A stretch of 64,000 nt of DNA from Mixta gaviniae (GCF_002953195.1 NZ_CP026377.1:3100001-3164000), one strand, 5' to 3'; counted from the first letter of the stretch, positions 41,751 to 52,627 are shown. A program made the numbers and translations. Notes: generated by a model from the sequence alone, not told the origin.

Positions 41751-41873
41751 CAGTAATCCTTTTCGTTCTGGCGCGAATTGCGCGATGAAATGCCACAGGT
41801 TTCGCGTTACGTTGACGCAAACCGCCATAAATTAAAGGCTTCGTGAGCCGGACGCAATACAGAAGTCGTACGG

Positions 41874-42530
<657 letters not shown>

Positions 42531-42683
42531 TTACATGAAATGGTCATCGGGGAAACCGATCGCCGCCGCTTTCTGTTTAGCGGAAACGCCTGGGATTAGC
42601 CACTGCGACGTTGATAATATCACCCTTATCGGGGTTCTCTTCTATGCTGAATAGAGAGCAATAACACAGACATAGGGCTTCGC

Positions 42684-43574
42684 ATGCAAATTCTGATTAC
42701 CGGCGGCACCGGCCTGATTGGGCGTCATCTGGTGGCGCGCCTGCTGGCACGCGGCGATCGCGTCAGCGTAGTATCGCGCAACGTCGAGGCGGCGCGCGAA
42801 CGGTTAGGATCGCAGGTCAGCATCTGGTCCGGCCTTGACCAGCAGCGTGATTTAAACGGCATCGACGCGGTGATCAACCTGGCTGGCGAGCCGATCGCGG
42901 CGAAGCGCTGGACGCCGCAACATAAGCAGCTGCTGTGCGAAAGCCGCTGGCAGATCACCGAACGGCTCGCCTCGCTGATCAACGCCAGCAGTGCGCCACC
43001 CGCCGTGCTGATCTCCGGCTCGGCGACCGGCTACTACGGCGACAGCGGCGAAGCGGTGCTGACGGAAGAGGACGAGGGCCACGACGAATTTACCCACCAG
43101 CTGTGCCAGCGCTGGGAAACGCTGGCGCTGGCCGCCGCCAGCGATCGCACCCGCGTCTGCCTGTTGCGCACCGGCGTGGTGCTGGCGAAACAGGGCGGCG
43201 CGCTGACGCAGATGAAAAAGCCGTTTATGCTGGGCGTCGGCGGCCCGCTCGGCAGCGGCCGACAATATATGCCCTGGATCCATATCGACGATATGCTGGA
43301 GGGCATTCTCTGGCTGCTGGATCACAACCTGAGCGGCCCGTTCAATATGGTTTCTCCTTATGCGGTGCGTAACGAACAGTTCGCCGCCACGCTGGGGAAA
43401 GCGATGCATCGCCCCTCGCTGGTGCGCACGCCGGCCATGGCGATCAGGCTGCTGATGGGCGAATCGGCGGTGCTGGTGCTGGGCGGCCAGCACGTACTGC
43501 CCAGACGGCTGGAGGCGTCGGGCTTCCACTTCCGCTGGTACGATCTGCAAACCACGCTGGCTGACGTGCTGTAG
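42684..43574 (+). CDS. yfcH: YfcH, SDR-family epimerase-like protein (TIGR01777)
   Basis: Short-chain dehydrogenase-like protein (296 aa). The Rossmann motif is [14 protein letters not shown] at the N-terminus. SATGYYG carries the Tyr region of the active site, and the C-terminal domain of unknown function includes [20 protein letters not shown]. Relatives in other lineages affect cell division or chloroplast division; the reaction is unknown. It converges with hisP across 12 nt. Confidence 0.93.
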   Translation: MQILITGGTGLIGRHLVARLLARGDRVSVVSRNVEAARERLGSQVSIWSGLDQQRDLNGIDAVINLAGEPIAAKRWTPQHKQLLCESRWQITERLASLINASSAPPAVLISGSATGYYGDSGEAVLTEEDEGHDEFTHQLCQRWETLALAAASDRTRVCLLRTGVVLAKQGGALTQMKKPFMLGVGGPLGSGRQYMPWIHIDDMLEGILWLLDHNLSGPFNMVSPYAVRNEQFAATLGKAMHRPSLVRTPAMAIRLLMGESAVLVLGGQHVLPRRLEASGFHFRWYDLQTTLADVL

Positions 43575-43586
43575 CGTGCCTGCCGC

Positions 43587-44360
43587 CTATTTCAGCGCGC
43601 CGGATAAAAACTGCTGCAGCCGCGCGCTTTTCGGCTGCAGAAACAGGGCGTCCGGCGGCCCCTCTTCTTCGATCTTCCCCTGATGCAGGAAAATGACGTG
43701 GCTGGAGACGTGACGGGCGAACTCCATCTCATGGGTCACCACCACCATGGTTTTCCCCTCTTCCGCCAGCTTCTGCATAATGCGCAGCACTTCGCCTACC
43801 AGTTCGGGATCGAGCGCCGACGTCGGCTCATCGAACAGCAGCACATCCGGCTCCATCGCCAGCGCGCGGGCGATGGAGACGCGCTGCTGCTGGCCGCCCG
43901 ACAGATGTACCGGATATTTGGCGCAGGCGCGCTCGTCGATACCCACTTTGTTGAGATAGCGCAGCGCCCGCTCGCGTGCCTCCGCCTTGCCCAGCCCCAG
44001 CACCTGAATCGGCGCCTCCATCACGTTCTCCAGCACCGTCATATGACTCCAGAGATTGAAGTGCTGAAACACCATGGTCAGCCGCGTGCGCAGCAGGCGC
44101 AGCTGCTCTTTGTCCGCCACCTTCAGCTGGCCATCTTTGTCGCGCACCAGGCCGATCGCCTGATTATTCACTGCAATCGATCCTTCGCTCGGTTTCTCAA
44201 GAAAGTTAATGCAGCGCAGAAAGGTGCTTTTACCGGAGCCGGACGAGCCGATAATGGTAATCACATCGCCGGCGTTTGCCCGCAGCGATACGCCCTTCAA
44301 CACCTCATGCTCGCCATAGCGCTTGTGCAGCTCGGTCACGTTCAGTTTATTTTCAGCCAT
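43587..44360 (-). CDS. hisP: HisP, histidine/basic amino-acid ABC transporter ATPase
   Basis: ABC ATPase (257 aa) of the periplasmic histidine permease. Walker A is [11 protein letters not shown], the signature is [16 protein letters not shown], and Walker B is [15 protein letters not shown], followed by the switch histidine in VTHEM. The enteric [16 protein letters not shown] start is retained. It pairs with HisQ and HisM, encoded just upstream (8-nt gap to hisM). Confidence 0.97.
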   Translation of the reverse strand: MAENKLNVTELHKRYGEHEVLKGVSLRANAGDVITIIGSSGSGKSTFLRCINFLEKPSEGSIAVNNQAIGLVRDKDGQLKVADKEQLRLLRTRLTMVFQHFNLWSHMTVLENVMEAPIQVLGLGKAEARERALRYLNKVGIDERACAKYPVHLSGGQQQRVSIARALAMEPDVLLFDEPTSALDPELVGEVLRIMQKLAEEGKTMVVVTHEMEFARHVSSHVIFLHQGKIEEEGPPDALFLQPKSARLQQFLSGALK

Positions 44361-44368
44361 AGTGATAC

Positions 44369-45085
44369 TCAGTGGGACGATGAAGGTTTGATATGCGCCA
44401 GAAAGCGCGCTTCCGCCTTGCGGAACAGGCTAATCAACACGTAAGAGATAATCAGGTAGAGCAGCGCCGCGATGCCGAACGCGATAAAGGGCTGATAGGT
44501 CGCCGCGTTGATATCGCGCGCGATTTTCAGCAGATCCGGCACGGTGGCGGTAAAGGCGAGCGCCGTCGAGTGCAGCATCAAAATCACTTCGTTGCTGTAG
44601 GCGGGCAGCGCGATACGCAGCGCGGCAGGCAGAATAATGCAGCGCCAGAGCTTAAAGGTGGAGAAACCGTAGGCGCGCGCCGCCTCGATTTCGCCATGCG
44701 GCACCGCGCGGATGGCGCCGGCAAAAATCTCAGTGGTATAGGCGCAGGTGTTAAGGGTAAACGCCAGCAGCGTACAGTTCAGGCCACTGCGGAAAAAGGC
44801 GCTCAGCAACTCCGAGCCTTTCACCACTTCCAGCGTATACATGCCGGAGTAGATGATCAGCAGCTGCACGTAGAGCGGCGTGCCGCGAAACACCCAGGTA
44901 AACAGCCAGACCGGGGCGCTGACGGCGCGAATCGACGATACGCGCGCGATCGCCAGCAGAATCGCCAGGCAGCCGCCCACCGCCACAGAGAGGATCAACA
45001 GCCACAGCGTGATCGCCACGCCGGTAAAGCGGTAGCCGTCGGTCCAGAGCAGCGCTTTCCAGTACTCATGAATGATATCGATCAT
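44369..45085 (-). CDS. hisM: HisM, histidine ABC transporter permease
   Basis: Inner-membrane permease (238 aa, E. coli length) with about five helices. The cytosolic EAA loop [31 protein letters not shown] binds HisP. The ATG at 45085 starts [22 protein letters not shown], matching the family, and overlaps the hisQ stop by 4 nt; a longer frame upstream is spurious. Confidence 0.97.
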   Translation of the reverse strand: MIDIIHEYWKALLWTDGYRFTGVAITLWLLILSVAVGGCLAILLAIARVSSIRAVSAPVWLFTWVFRGTPLYVQLLIIYSGMYTLEVVKGSELLSAFFRSGLNCTLLAFTLNTCAYTTEIFAGAIRAVPHGEIEAARAYGFSTFKLWRCIILPAALRIALPAYSNEVILMLHSTALAFTATVPDLLKIARDINAATYQPFIAFGIAALLYLIISYVLISLFRKAEARFLAHIKPSSSH

Positions 45086-45768
45086 AGCTCGGCCTTTTTC
45101 ACCCCAACAGAGTAGCGACGCTCCAGCCACCACAGCACGCCGCTCGACAGCGTGGTGAACAGCAGATAGATAATGCCGGCGACCACTGCGAACCAGAACG
45201 GCTGCCAGGTGCTTTTTCCGGCCAGCTGGGTAGCTTTCACCACATCTTCCAGCCCCAGCAGCGAAACCAGCGCCGTCGCCTTCAGCACCACCTGCCAGTT
45301 ATTGCCGATGCCCGGCAGGGCGAAACGCATCATGGCGGGGAAAAGAATGCGGCGGAACACCTGCGAACCGGTAAAGCCGAAAGCGGTGGCTGCTTCGATC
45401 TGCCCTTTCGGCACCGCCATAAAGGCGCCGCGAAAGGTTTCGGTGAAGTAGGCGCCGTAGATAAAACCGAGGGTGATAATGCCCGCTACCATCGGATCGA
45501 TATCGAACTGCGCGATGCCCAGCGTTTCGGTGATCTGGTTGAGGACGATCTGCAGGCCGTAAAAAATCAGCAGCATCAGCACCAGGTCGGGCACGCCGCG
45601 GATCAGGGTGGTATAAGCTTCCGACAGCAGCGCCAGCGGACGAGAAGAGGAAAGCCGGGCGCCCGCGCCCAGCAGGCCGAGGATCAGCGCGAGCAGCACC
45701 GAGCTGAGCGCCAGCTCCAGCGTGACCAGCGCCCCGCGAAAGATAACTTCAGAATAGCCATACAGCAT
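45082..45768 (-). CDS. hisQ: HisQ, histidine ABC transporter permease
   Basis: Second membrane subunit (228 aa) of the histidine/lysine/arginine/ornithine permease. The EAA loop is AVPKGQIEAATAFGFTGSQVFRRILFPAMMRFALPG. Its ribosome site is weak (GGGA), and a strong hairpin separates it from hisJ, fitting the much higher expression of the binding protein than of the membrane complex in this family. Confidence 0.97.
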   Translation of the reverse strand: MLYGYSEVIFRGALVTLELALSSVLLALILGLLGAGARLSSSRPLALLSEAYTTLIRGVPDLVLMLLIFYGLQIVLNQITETLGIAQFDIDPMVAGIITLGFIYGAYFTETFRGAFMAVPKGQIEAATAFGFTGSQVFRRILFPAMMRFALPGIGNNWQVVLKATALVSLLGLEDVVKATQLAGKSTWQPFWFAVVAGIIYLLFTTLSSGVLWWLERRYSVGVKKAEL

Positions 45769-45801
45769 GCATGAAATCCCGGCGTAACAACACGGACAAA
45801 A

Positions 45802-45826
45802 CGCCGCCCCTCAACGCGGGGCGGCG
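45802..45826 (-). terminator. hisJ-hisQ intercistronic hairpin (partial terminator)
   Basis: Perfect 9-bp stem CGCCGCCCC/GGGGCGGCG with a 7-nt loop; on the minus strand it is followed by TTTTG. It lies 26 nt past the hisJ stop. In Salmonella a REP element sits at the same junction and contributes to the expression step-down; this looks like a functional analogue. Confidence 0.7.
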
Positions 45827-45852
45827 ATATAACGAACAACGAAGATTAAGGC

Positions 45853-46629
45853 TTAATCGCCATAGACATTAAAATTGAAATATTTTTTCGCAATGCGGTC
45901 GTAGGTGCCATCTTTGCGCATCTCGGCGAAAGCCTTGTCGATAGCCGCTTTTAGTTCAGCATCATCTTTGCGCAGCCCGATGCCGGTGCCGACCCCAAAG
46001 ATCTTGTCATCTTTTACCGCCGGGCCGGCAAAGGCGTAATCTTTGCCTACCGGCTGCTTGAGGAAACCTTCGCTCGCCTGCACTTCATCCTGGAAGGCGG
46101 CATCGATACGGCCTGCGCTCAGATCCTGGTAAACCAGATCCTGGTTGGCATAAGGCGTTACCGTCACCCCTTTCGGACGCCAGTACTGGTTGGCGTAAGT
46201 TTCCTGCGTGGTGCCCTGTAACAGGCCGATATTTTTGCCGCGCAGCGATTCCGGCGTCGGCGCCAGTTTGGATCCTTTCGGCGCCACTAAACGCGCGTTG
46301 GCGGCGTAAAGTTTCTCGGAGAAGGCGATCTCCTGCTGGCGTTTTTCGGTGATAGAGAGCGAGGAGATAATAAAATCAATTTTCTTCGCCTTCAGCGAAG
46401 GGATCAGCGCATCGAAATCGCTCTCCACATAGCTACACTGCGCGGCGAGGCGCTTACAGATTTCGTTAGCCAGATCGATATCGAAGCCCACCAGCTGGCC
46501 CTGCGCATTTTTCGATTCAAACGGCGGATAGGTGGGATCGTTGCCGATGCGTAGCGTTTTCGGTACCGCAGCGCTGGCGACGCTGGAGAAAGCCAGCAGC
46601 AAAGAGAGAGCCAGAACTCGCTTTTTCAT
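45853..46629 (-). CDS. hisJ: HisJ, periplasmic histidine-binding protein (HisJ/ArgT family)
   Basis: Periplasmic solute-binding protein (258 aa; E. coli 260). A Sec signal peptide covers about residues 1-20 ([20 protein letters not shown]). The ligand pocket segments are [37 protein letters not shown] and [12 protein letters not shown]. Only one such gene is present, whereas E. coli has both argT and hisJ here. It could therefore serve histidine and lysine/arginine/ornithine; the name HisJ follows the direct link to hisQMP. A sigma-54-type promoter lies about 65 nt upstream. Confidence 0.93.
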   Translation of the reverse strand: MKKRVLALSLLLAFSSVASAAVPKTLRIGNDPTYPPFESKNAQGQLVGFDIDLANEICKRLAAQCSYVESDFDALIPSLKAKKIDFIISSLSITEKRQQEIAFSEKLYAANARLVAPKGSKLAPTPESLRGKNIGLLQGTTQETYANQYWRPKGVTVTPYANQDLVYQDLSAGRIDAAFQDEVQASEGFLKQPVGKDYAFAGPAVKDDKIFGVGTGIGLRKDDAELKAAIDKAFAEMRKDGTYDRIAKKYFNFNVYGD

Positions 46630-46692
46630 GGTTTATCCTCAAGTGAAGAGCTTATTGTTATGCGATGCGTGACAGGTTTGCGTTCAGGAAAT

Positions 46693-46708
46693 TGCACTTT
46701 TCATGCCA
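46693..46708 (-). promoter_or_regulatory. Candidate sigma-54 promoter of hisJQMP
   Basis: The minus strand reads TGGCATGAAAAGTGCA, close to the sigma-54 consensus TGGCAC-N5-TTGCA with the GG and GC dinucleotides in correct spacing. Predicted start of transcription is near 46682, about 50 nt before hisJ. Salmonella argT is known to have a nitrogen-regulated sigma-54 promoter at the equivalent place. Confidence 0.7.
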
Positions 46709-46823
46709 GATCGGGCAGCGGCGACGTGACAGGCTCAGGGCCTTAACGTGGGCCGTTAAACTGGCGTAAGCAGCTCGTTTGTGAAGGAAATATAGCAGGC
46801 TTGATAAGAGGAAAAAGCGATAT

Positions 46824-46840
46824 TGTTACGTTTTGGTGCA
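46824..46840. promoter_or_regulatory. Candidate NtrC-binding site 1
   Basis: Minus strand TGCACCAAAACGTAACA. One half (TGCACC) matches the NtrC half-site exactly; the other is degenerate. It differs by one base from site 2. Located about 150 bp upstream of the predicted sigma-54 start, a normal NtrC enhancer distance. Confidence 0.65.
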
Positions 46841-46874
46841 TGCGATGCACGAATAGTGATCCACACCGAATTAA

Positions 46875-46891
46875 TGCACCAAAACGGAACA
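46875..46891. promoter_or_regulatory. Candidate NtrC-binding site 2
   Basis: Plus strand TGCACCAAAACGGAACA, 16 of 17 bases identical to site 1 but in opposite orientation, centres about 51 bp apart. Together they form the long inverted repeat GTTTTGGTGCAT/ATGCACCAAAAC. It lies just past the ubiX stop, about 200 bp upstream of the predicted start. Confidence 0.65.
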
Positions 46892-46902
46892 GTTAATGTG
46901 AC

Positions 46903-47472
46903 TTATGCCCCCTGCCAGCGCGTGAAGAGATCGTTCGGCAGGGTGATATCGAACTGATCCAGCACCCGGTTCAGCGTCTGGTCAACAATCTCCATAATCG
47001 ACTGTGGGCGATGGTAGAAGGCGGGCACCGGCGGCATCACCACCGCGCCCAGTTCGGCGGCCGTGGTCATCAGACGCAAATGGCCAAGGTGCAGCGGCGT
47101 TTCACGCACGCACAATACCAGCCGACGCCGCTCTTTCAGCACCACATCGGCGGCGCGCGTCAGCAGCCCGTCGCTATAGCTGTTGACGATACCGGAGAGG
47201 GTCTTCATCGAACAGGGCAGAATTGCCATACCGACAGTATGAAACGAACCGGACGAAATGCTGGCGGCGATATCACGCACGTCATGCACCACATCGGCAA
47301 AGCCCTGCACTTCACGCAGGGTATAATCCGTCTCCAGCGCCAGCGTCTGGCGCGCGGCGTTACTCATCACCAGGTGCGTTTCAATCTCCGGCAGCGGCTG
47401 CAGCAGCTGCAGCATCCGAATGCCATAAATCACGCCGCTGGCGCCGGAGATGCCGACGATCACTCTTTTCAT
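46903..47472 (-). CDS. ubiX: UbiX, flavin prenyltransferase
   Basis: Makes prenylated FMN, the cofactor of the UbiD decarboxylase in ubiquinone synthesis (189 aa, E. coli length). Visible marks are the FMN loop GISGASGVIYG, PCSMKTLSGIVNSYSDGLLTRAADVVLKERRRLVLCVRETPL and AFYHRPQSIMEIVDQ. In E. coli ubiX is next to purF; here a LysR/AKR pair and gene-free DNA separate them. Confidence 0.96.
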   Translation of the reverse strand: MKRVIVGISGASGVIYGIRMLQLLQPLPEIETHLVMSNAARQTLALETDYTLREVQGFADVVHDVRDIAASISSGSFHTVGMAILPCSMKTLSGIVNSYSDGLLTRAADVVLKERRRLVLCVRETPLHLGHLRLMTTAAELGAVVMPPVPAFYHRPQSIMEIVDQTLNRVLDQFDITLPNDLFTRWQGA

Positions 47473-47578
47473 GGTAAAGCCTTTATTATTCGTGGAAGGG
47501 TAATTTTGAACGTGCGGACGAGAGAATACAACCTCACGCCGTTGGCGGCCCGCAGCGGCAGCGCCGCTGCCGGACGGG

Positions 47579-48475
47579 CTACGCCTCGCCCCTGAGTATC
47601 GCTGCCTGCGCGCTGAACAGGTCGATAAGGTGATCTGCTACGACCCTTACCCGCCACGAATGAGCTAAATCCGCCTGCATCGCCAGCCAGATCGGCTGTT
47701 CGACGCCCAGCCCGGTCATCAGACAGACCAGCCCCGCCTGACGCGCCAGAAAATGGGGCAGCACCGCCAGCCCCATCCCCGCCGTCGCCGCCGCGAGCTG
47801 CGCCGAGAGCGTATTGGTCTCCAGCCGGCAGGGACGGCCGCGCAGAATGCGCAGCGTCCATTTGGCCGCCGGCAAATGGTGATGGGTTTCCGCCCAGCCG
47901 ATAAAATCATCATGCTCAAAGGGCGTGCCCGTCTCGCCGACGCGACGGGCGGCGAGATAGCCCGCCGAGCCGTATAGCCCGAAACCCAGCGTGCCCAGCC
48001 GCTTTATCGTCAGGTTGCCCGCCTCGGGACGTACCATTCTTACCGCCAGATCGGCGTCGCGCCGGTGCAGGTTGACTGTATTGAGCCCGCTCACAACCTC
48101 GACCTGCAGCGCCGGATGCTGCGCGAACAGGGCGCCGAGTGAAGGCACTATCAGCGGATTAGCGAGGTTTTCCGCCGTCGCCAGACGCACTCGCCCCGTC
48201 ACGCCGCGTTCCGCGTCCGGCGCTTCAAAGAAGTCCATACCCGCCAGCTCCAGCCTTTCGGCGCGATCCAACAGCGCCTCACCGTCATCAGTCAAACGAT
48301 AGCCGGTTTGATGGCGCGTAAACAGCGGCACGCCGAGCGCGGCTTCAAGCCGATCCAGACGGCGAGACAGCGTGGCGATACCGATTTTGAGCGTTTCTGC
48401 CGCGCCGCTCAGGGTGCCGCAGCGCGCCACCGCCAGAAAAACACGCGCGTCGTCCCAGTGAACCAATAGTGACAT
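47579..48475 (-). CDS. LysR-family regulator divergent from an aldo-keto reductase
   Basis: LysR-type regulator (298 aa) not recognised as a named protein. The N-terminal helix-turn-helix spans about 6-62 ([39 protein letters not shown]). The effector domain starts near residue 86. The ATG at 48475 was preferred to a TTG 12 nt upstream. The divergent neighbour across 98 nt is an aldo-keto reductase, its likely target; a perfect palindrome lies at its own start. Absent from the E. coli ubiX-purF interval, so accessory. Confidence 0.88.
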   Translation of the reverse strand: MSLLVHWDDARVFLAVARCGTLSGAAETLKIGIATLSRRLDRLEAALGVPLFTRHQTGYRLTDDGEALLDRAERLELAGMDFFEAPDAERGVTGRVRLATAENLANPLIVPSLGALFAQHPALQVEVVSGLNTVNLHRRDADLAVRMVRPEAGNLTIKRLGTLGFGLYGSAGYLAARRVGETGTPFEHDDFIGWAETHHHLPAAKWTLRILRGRPCRLETNTLSAQLAAATAGMGLAVLPHFLARQAGLVCLMTGLGVEQPIWLAMQADLAHSWRVRVVADHLIDLFSAQAAILRGEA

Positions 48476-48477
48476 GG

Positions 48478-48492
48478 CATTTTTCAAAAATG
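48478..48492. promoter_or_regulatory. Palindrome in the LysR/AKR divergent promoter
   Basis: CATTTTTCAAAAATG, perfect 7-bp arms around a single C, directly upstream of the LysR gene start. A second, shorter repeat ACAG-N6-CTGT is near 48537-48550 on the AKR side. Candidate LysR binding region; assignment by position. Confidence 0.45.
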
Positions 48493-48573
48493 GAAAACAG
48501 GGTTCCGATTCTAGCGCTACTTTCCCGTTTCAGGACAGAAGATACTGTTTTCAACTTAACGGAGGGGGTAAAA

Positions 48574-49557
48574 ATGCAACAACGAACGCTAACACAGGAT
48601 CTGCAGGTTTCCGCGCTGGGCCTTGGCTGCATGGGGATGAGCGAATTTTATGGGCCGCGTGACGATGACGCTTCGCTGCGGGCGCTGGATCAGGCGCTGG
48701 CAAGCGGGATTAACTTTTTCGATACCGCCGATATGTATGGCCCTTACCATAATGAGGAGCTGTTGGGCCGTTTTATCAAAACGCGTCAGCCTTCGGTTAC
48801 CATTGCCACCAAGTTCGGCATCGTACGGCAGCCGGGTGAGTATCGCCGGGGCATCGACAACAGCGTCGACTATACGCGCCGCAGCTGTGAAGCGTCGCTG
48901 CGCAGGCTGGGCGTAGAACAGATCGATCTCTACTATGTTCACCGCATTGACGCTGCCAGACCGATAGAAGAGACCATGGAGACGCTGGCGCAGCTGGTGC
49001 GGGAAGGCAAAATTGCCCGTATCGGCCTGTGCGAGGTCAGCGCCGCGACGCTGAAACGCGCCTGTGCGGTGCATCCGGTGGCGACGGTGCAGACCGAATA
49101 TTCGCTCTGGACGCGCGAGGTGGAACACGGGGTGCTGCCCACCTGCCGCGAGCTGGGCGTGGGCCTGGTGGCTTACTCTCCCCTTGGGCGCGGCTTTCTC
49201 ACCGGCCGCTTTCAGCAATCGGCCGCCTTCGCGCCCGGCGACTTTCGCGCCAGCCTGCCGCGTTTTCAGGAAGATAACCTGACGCAAAATCGTCTGCTGG
49301 TAGATGAGATCGCCGCGCTGGCGACGGAAAAAGCCTGCACGCCGGCGCAGATAACGCTCGCCTGGCTGCTGGCGCAGGGCAACGATATCGTACCGATCCC
49401 CGGTACCTGTAATCCTGTTCATCTGCGGGAAAACTGCGACGCGCTGGCGATAAGCTTAACGCCGCAGGAAGAAACCCGGCTGCGCCAGGCGGCTGCGATG
49501 CTGCCCGCCGCCGGCGAGCGTTACACTGCCGAAGGTATGAAAGGTCTGGATGCATAA
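48574..49557 (+). CDS. Aldo-keto reductase (AKR superfamily)
   Basis: NADPH-dependent (beta/alpha)8-barrel oxidoreductase (327 aa). The catalytic Asp and Tyr fall in [10 protein letters not shown], the lysine in TIATKFGI, and the histidine in [26 protein letters not shown]-like [15 protein letters not shown] binds the cofactor phosphate. It resembles the yeast/plant-type AKR13 group of broad aldehyde reductases. The ATG at 48574 has GGAGGGGG 5 nt upstream. Paired with the divergent LysR gene. Physiological substrate unknown. Confidence 0.9.
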   Translation: MQQRTLTQDLQVSALGLGCMGMSEFYGPRDDDASLRALDQALASGINFFDTADMYGPYHNEELLGRFIKTRQPSVTIATKFGIVRQPGEYRRGIDNSVDYTRRSCEASLRRLGVEQIDLYYVHRIDAARPIEETMETLAQLVREGKIARIGLCEVSAATLKRACAVHPVATVQTEYSLWTREVEHGVLPTCRELGVGLVAYSPLGRGFLTGRFQQSAAFAPGDFRASLPRFQEDNLTQNRLLVDEIAALATEKACTPAQITLAWLLAQGNDIVPIPGTCNPVHLRENCDALAISLTPQEETRLRQAAAMLPAAGERYTAEGMKGLDA

Positions 49558-50491
49558 TGTTGGCAGGCAGCGCAGCGTTGCGCTGCCGTCGGGGGTATTT
49601 CCTCGCTCATCTCTGTCTATGCCGTCAGCAAAATCTAAACAGCTGCATCTTCTGTACTGCTAATGCCTTCTTTATCACCCTCAAAATAAATGCCAACGCT
49701 CCCCTCTTCTATTGCCGCTATTCGGTATTCATATCGTGCATTTATTTTTCAGCCAACATAATCAGCAAGCTCAACGGCAGCCCGTATGGGATAAGCGAAC
49801 TCATGATTAAGGGTCTCTCTGTCTGAAAGCTCAGGCTCCACCTTTTCAACAGACCCGTGTCAAACCCCTTCAGCAAGCGTGAGTGACACCCATTCAGTAA
49901 CAGCAACTGAAAGAAGCAGAGAAACCTCTTCATCCTTTATCCAGGTGGAGCGGGCTCTGAAATCTTTAAAATGTTCAGTTATTAACCTACCCATGTTCCA
50001 GACTTTCCAGCAATGAGTGTTGTAGAAATCGCGTCAGCGCCTGGTGATAAGCTGGATGTCTGGCATCTGGCTATTGTCAAAGTCCTATTCGCTCTGGATT
50101 TGCGACCCGGCGGAAAGGGGGTTAATTATCTCTTCATATTTTCCCGATGCCGGATTATCGTGCGGCGGATAATAAAGGTTATTCCCGGGCAGGCTTAAGC
50201 TCATACATCCTGTCCTTATGATGAAAAGCAGCGCCTTACCATTGCATATCGTTATCCGGCGGGCAACGGGATAATCTTTTTCGCCGCAGGCAATAAAAAG
50301 TGAATTTAGGCGAATCAGCAAAGCGTCTAATACGCTCAGCTTCACGGGCAGAGTGGATGGAAAACGCGGATTATTATTTACGAGGGAATGATTTCCCTAA
50401 ACTATCAGCCCGCCGTGATGAAAAGCGGCATCAGCCGCATGCCCGATAACGGTTAATGATGATTACGCCAGGGAGAGAACAGAGGGAAAAG
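49558..50491. other. Gene-free stretch of about 0.93 kb between AKR gene and purF
   Basis: Lower GC than the flanks and broken by stops in all frames. Short frames exist, for example 49742-49933 minus, a 63-residue peptide starting MKRFLCFFQLLLLNGC, which looks like a lipoprotein-type signal with a GGATAAAGG ribosome site. None has family resemblance I can name. It may be the residue of decayed genes. No IS ends or tRNA were seen. Confidence 0.5.
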
Positions 50492-50524
50492 GCAGAAAAG
50501 CAGCGGGCCGGATCACCGGCCCGC
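50492..50524 (-). terminator. cvpA-purF terminator
   Basis: Stem GCGGGCCGG/CCGGCCCGC with a 4-nt loop, 7 nt after the purF stop, followed on the minus strand by TGCTTTTCTG. Confidence 0.85.
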
Positions 50525-50531
50525 AGAGGCG

Positions 50532-52049
50532 TTAACCTTCGTTATGCATCTCGAGGCTTTCCACCTCGTTCTGCCGCGCCATCGCTTTCGCATCATCGTT
50601 ACGCAGCGACTGCAGATACTCCAGGTATTGCTGATCGACATCTTTGGTGACGTAAACGCCATTGAACACCGAGCATTCGAACTGCACGATATCGGGGTTC
50701 TCTTCGCGCACCGCTTCGATCAGATCGTCCAGATCCTGAAAGATCAACGCATCGGCTTTAATCAGCTGGCAAATCTCATCCACTTCGCGCCCGTGGGCGA
50801 TAAGCTCAGTGGCGCTCGGCATATCGATGCCGTAAACGTTCGGGAAACGAATCTCCGGCGCGGCCGAAGCCAGATAGACCTTTTTCGCGCCCGCTTCGCG
50901 CGCCATCTCAATGATCTGCTCTGAGGTGGTACCGCGCACAATAGAATCATCCACCAGCAGCACGTTTTTATCGCGGAACTCGGCGCGGTTGGCGTTGAGC
51001 TTACGGCGCACCGCGTTCCGGCGCAGCTGCTGGCCCGGCATGATAAAGGTGCGGCCGACGTAGCGGTTTTTCACAAAGCCCTGACGATAGGGTTTATCCA
51101 GAATGCGCGCGATTTCCAACGCCACGTCGGTGGAGGTTTCCGGAATCGGAATGACCACATCGATATCCAGGTCTTCCCATTCGCGCGCGATTTTCTCGCC
51201 CAGCTTGGTGCCCATACGTACGCGGGCGCTGTAGACCGAAATCTTGTCGAGGAAAGAGTCGGGGCGCGCGAAATAGACATACTCGAACAGGCACGGATTG
51301 TTGCGCGGGTTTTCCGCGCACTGGCGGGTATAGAGCTGCCCTTTCACCGTGATATAGACCGCTTCACCCGGCGCGACGTCGCGCAGGAACTCAAAGCCCA
51401 GCGTATCCAGCGCGACGCTTTCGGAGGCGACCATATATTCGGTGCGGCCGCCCGGCAGTTCGCGTTTGCCCATCACCAGCGGACGAATGCCGTTAGGATC
51501 GCGGAAGGCGACCATGCCGTGGCCGATAATCATCGCCACGCAGGCGTAGGCGCCGCGCACCTGCTGGTGAACAGCGGCGACGGCGGCGAAAATGTCATCC
51601 GCTTCCAGCGGGTGATGCGGACAGCGATCCAGCTCCTGCGCGAAGATATTCAGCAGGATTTCGGAATCGGAGGTGGTATTCACATGGCGGCGACCGCTTT
51701 CAAACAGCTGCTTACGCAGCTCGTGCGCGTTGGTCAGATTGCCGTTGTGGGCCAGGGTAATGCCGTATGGGGAGTTGACGTAGAAAGGCTGCGCTTCAGA
51801 GGCGCTGGAACTCCCGGCGGTAGGGTAACGCACGTGGCCGATGCCCATATTGCCCTGCAAACGCTGCATATGGCGAGCTTCGAACACATCGTTGACCAGC
51901 CCGTTCGCCTTGCGCAGACGGAAACAGTTCAGCGCATCGATGGTACAAATGCCTGCGGCATCCTGCCCACGGTGCTGCAGCACCGTTAACGCGTCATAAA
52001 TCGACTGGTTGACCGGCATAAAACCGGTGATACCGACAATACCGCACAT
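50532..52049 (-). CDS. purF: PurF, amidophosphoribosyltransferase
   Basis: First enzyme of purine synthesis (505 aa; E. coli 505), making phosphoribosylamine from PRPP and glutamine. The catalytic cysteine follows the removed Met (MCGIVGITG, class II glutaminase Ntn domain). The PRPP loop is [14 protein letters not shown] around residue 365. GAGGATATGACAAC supplies the ribosome site. Downstream partner of cvpA in the PurR-controlled unit. Confidence 0.97.
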   Translation of the reverse strand: MCGIVGITGFMPVNQSIYDALTVLQHRGQDAAGICTIDALNCFRLRKANGLVNDVFEARHMQRLQGNMGIGHVRYPTAGSSSASEAQPFYVNSPYGITLAHNGNLTNAHELRKQLFESGRRHVNTTSDSEILLNIFAQELDRCPHHPLEADDIFAAVAAVHQQVRGAYACVAMIIGHGMVAFRDPNGIRPLVMGKRELPGGRTEYMVASESVALDTLGFEFLRDVAPGEAVYITVKGQLYTRQCAENPRNNPCLFEYVYFARPDSFLDKISVYSARVRMGTKLGEKIAREWEDLDIDVVIPIPETSTDVALEIARILDKPYRQGFVKNRYVGRTFIMPGQQLRRNAVRRKLNANRAEFRDKNVLLVDDSIVRGTTSEQIIEMAREAGAKKVYLASAAPEIRFPNVYGIDMPSATELIAHGREVDEICQLIKADALIFQDLDDLIEAVREENPDIVQFECSVFNGVYVTKDVDQQYLEYLQSLRNDDAKAMARQNEVESLEMHNEG

Positions 52050-52085
52050 GTTGTCATATCCTCATTGGCCGCACACCCGGCGCGA

Positions 52086-52571
52086 TTACCGGGGTAAAAA
52101 ACTCGACGTGCTTTGCAGATAGTCAAAAAACCATCTGATGATGTAACTGAACTCAGGGATCAGCTGAGACTGCTGCCAATCCGGGCTTTTAGAAAAGCCG
52201 GTGAACGTATCGAGGAAGAACAGCATCGCCGAAACGATCAACACGCCGCGCAACGCCCCGAAGCAGACACCCAGTACCCTGTCCGTTCCTGACAAACCCG
52301 TTTTTTCGACCAGCGAGCCAATCACGTAGTTCACTATCGCCCCGACAATCAGGGTGGCGATAAACAGAACGGCGATAGCGATGCCGTTGCGCACCAGCTG
52401 ATCGTTAAATCCGGTGAACCAGACAGCAAGGAAGGGATAGTAATGACTGGCAACAAAGAATGCGCATCCCCAGGTGATAAGAGATAAAGCTTCCCGAACA
52501 AACCCACGGATCAGGCTGACAAGAGCAGAAAAACCAACAATCCCAATGATGACGTAATCTATCCAGACCAT
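52086..52571 (-). CDS. cvpA: CvpA, inner-membrane protein
   Basis: Four-helix inner-membrane protein (161 aa; E. coli 162), required for colicin V production and linked to envelope/bile resistance in relatives. Helices lie at about 5-23, 28-48, 63-85 and 100-121. The ATG at 52571 starts MVWIDYVIIGIVGFSALVSLIRGF, the family N-terminus, with GGAAGAG upstream. purF follows after 36 nt. A PurR box lies about 57 nt upstream of the start. Confidence 0.95.
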   Translation of the reverse strand: MVWIDYVIIGIVGFSALVSLIRGFVREALSLITWGCAFFVASHYYPFLAVWFTGFNDQLVRNGIAIAVLFIATLIVGAIVNYVIGSLVEKTGLSGTDRVLGVCFGALRGVLIVSAMLFFLDTFTGFSKSPDWQQSQLIPEFSYIIRWFFDYLQSTSSFLPR

Positions 52572-52627
52572 GAACTCTTCCAGCGACAGCGCCCCTGCAT
52601 CCAGTTCGGGGCGCATTCTAACAGAAA

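Noticed and set aside
50013..50198. Plus-strand 61-codon frame in the same gap
   Set aside because: No ribosome site, no family resemblance and antisense to another weak frame.
50085..50345. Minus-strand 86-codon frame in the gap before purF
   Set aside because: GTG start with no ribosome site and no recognisable protein features.
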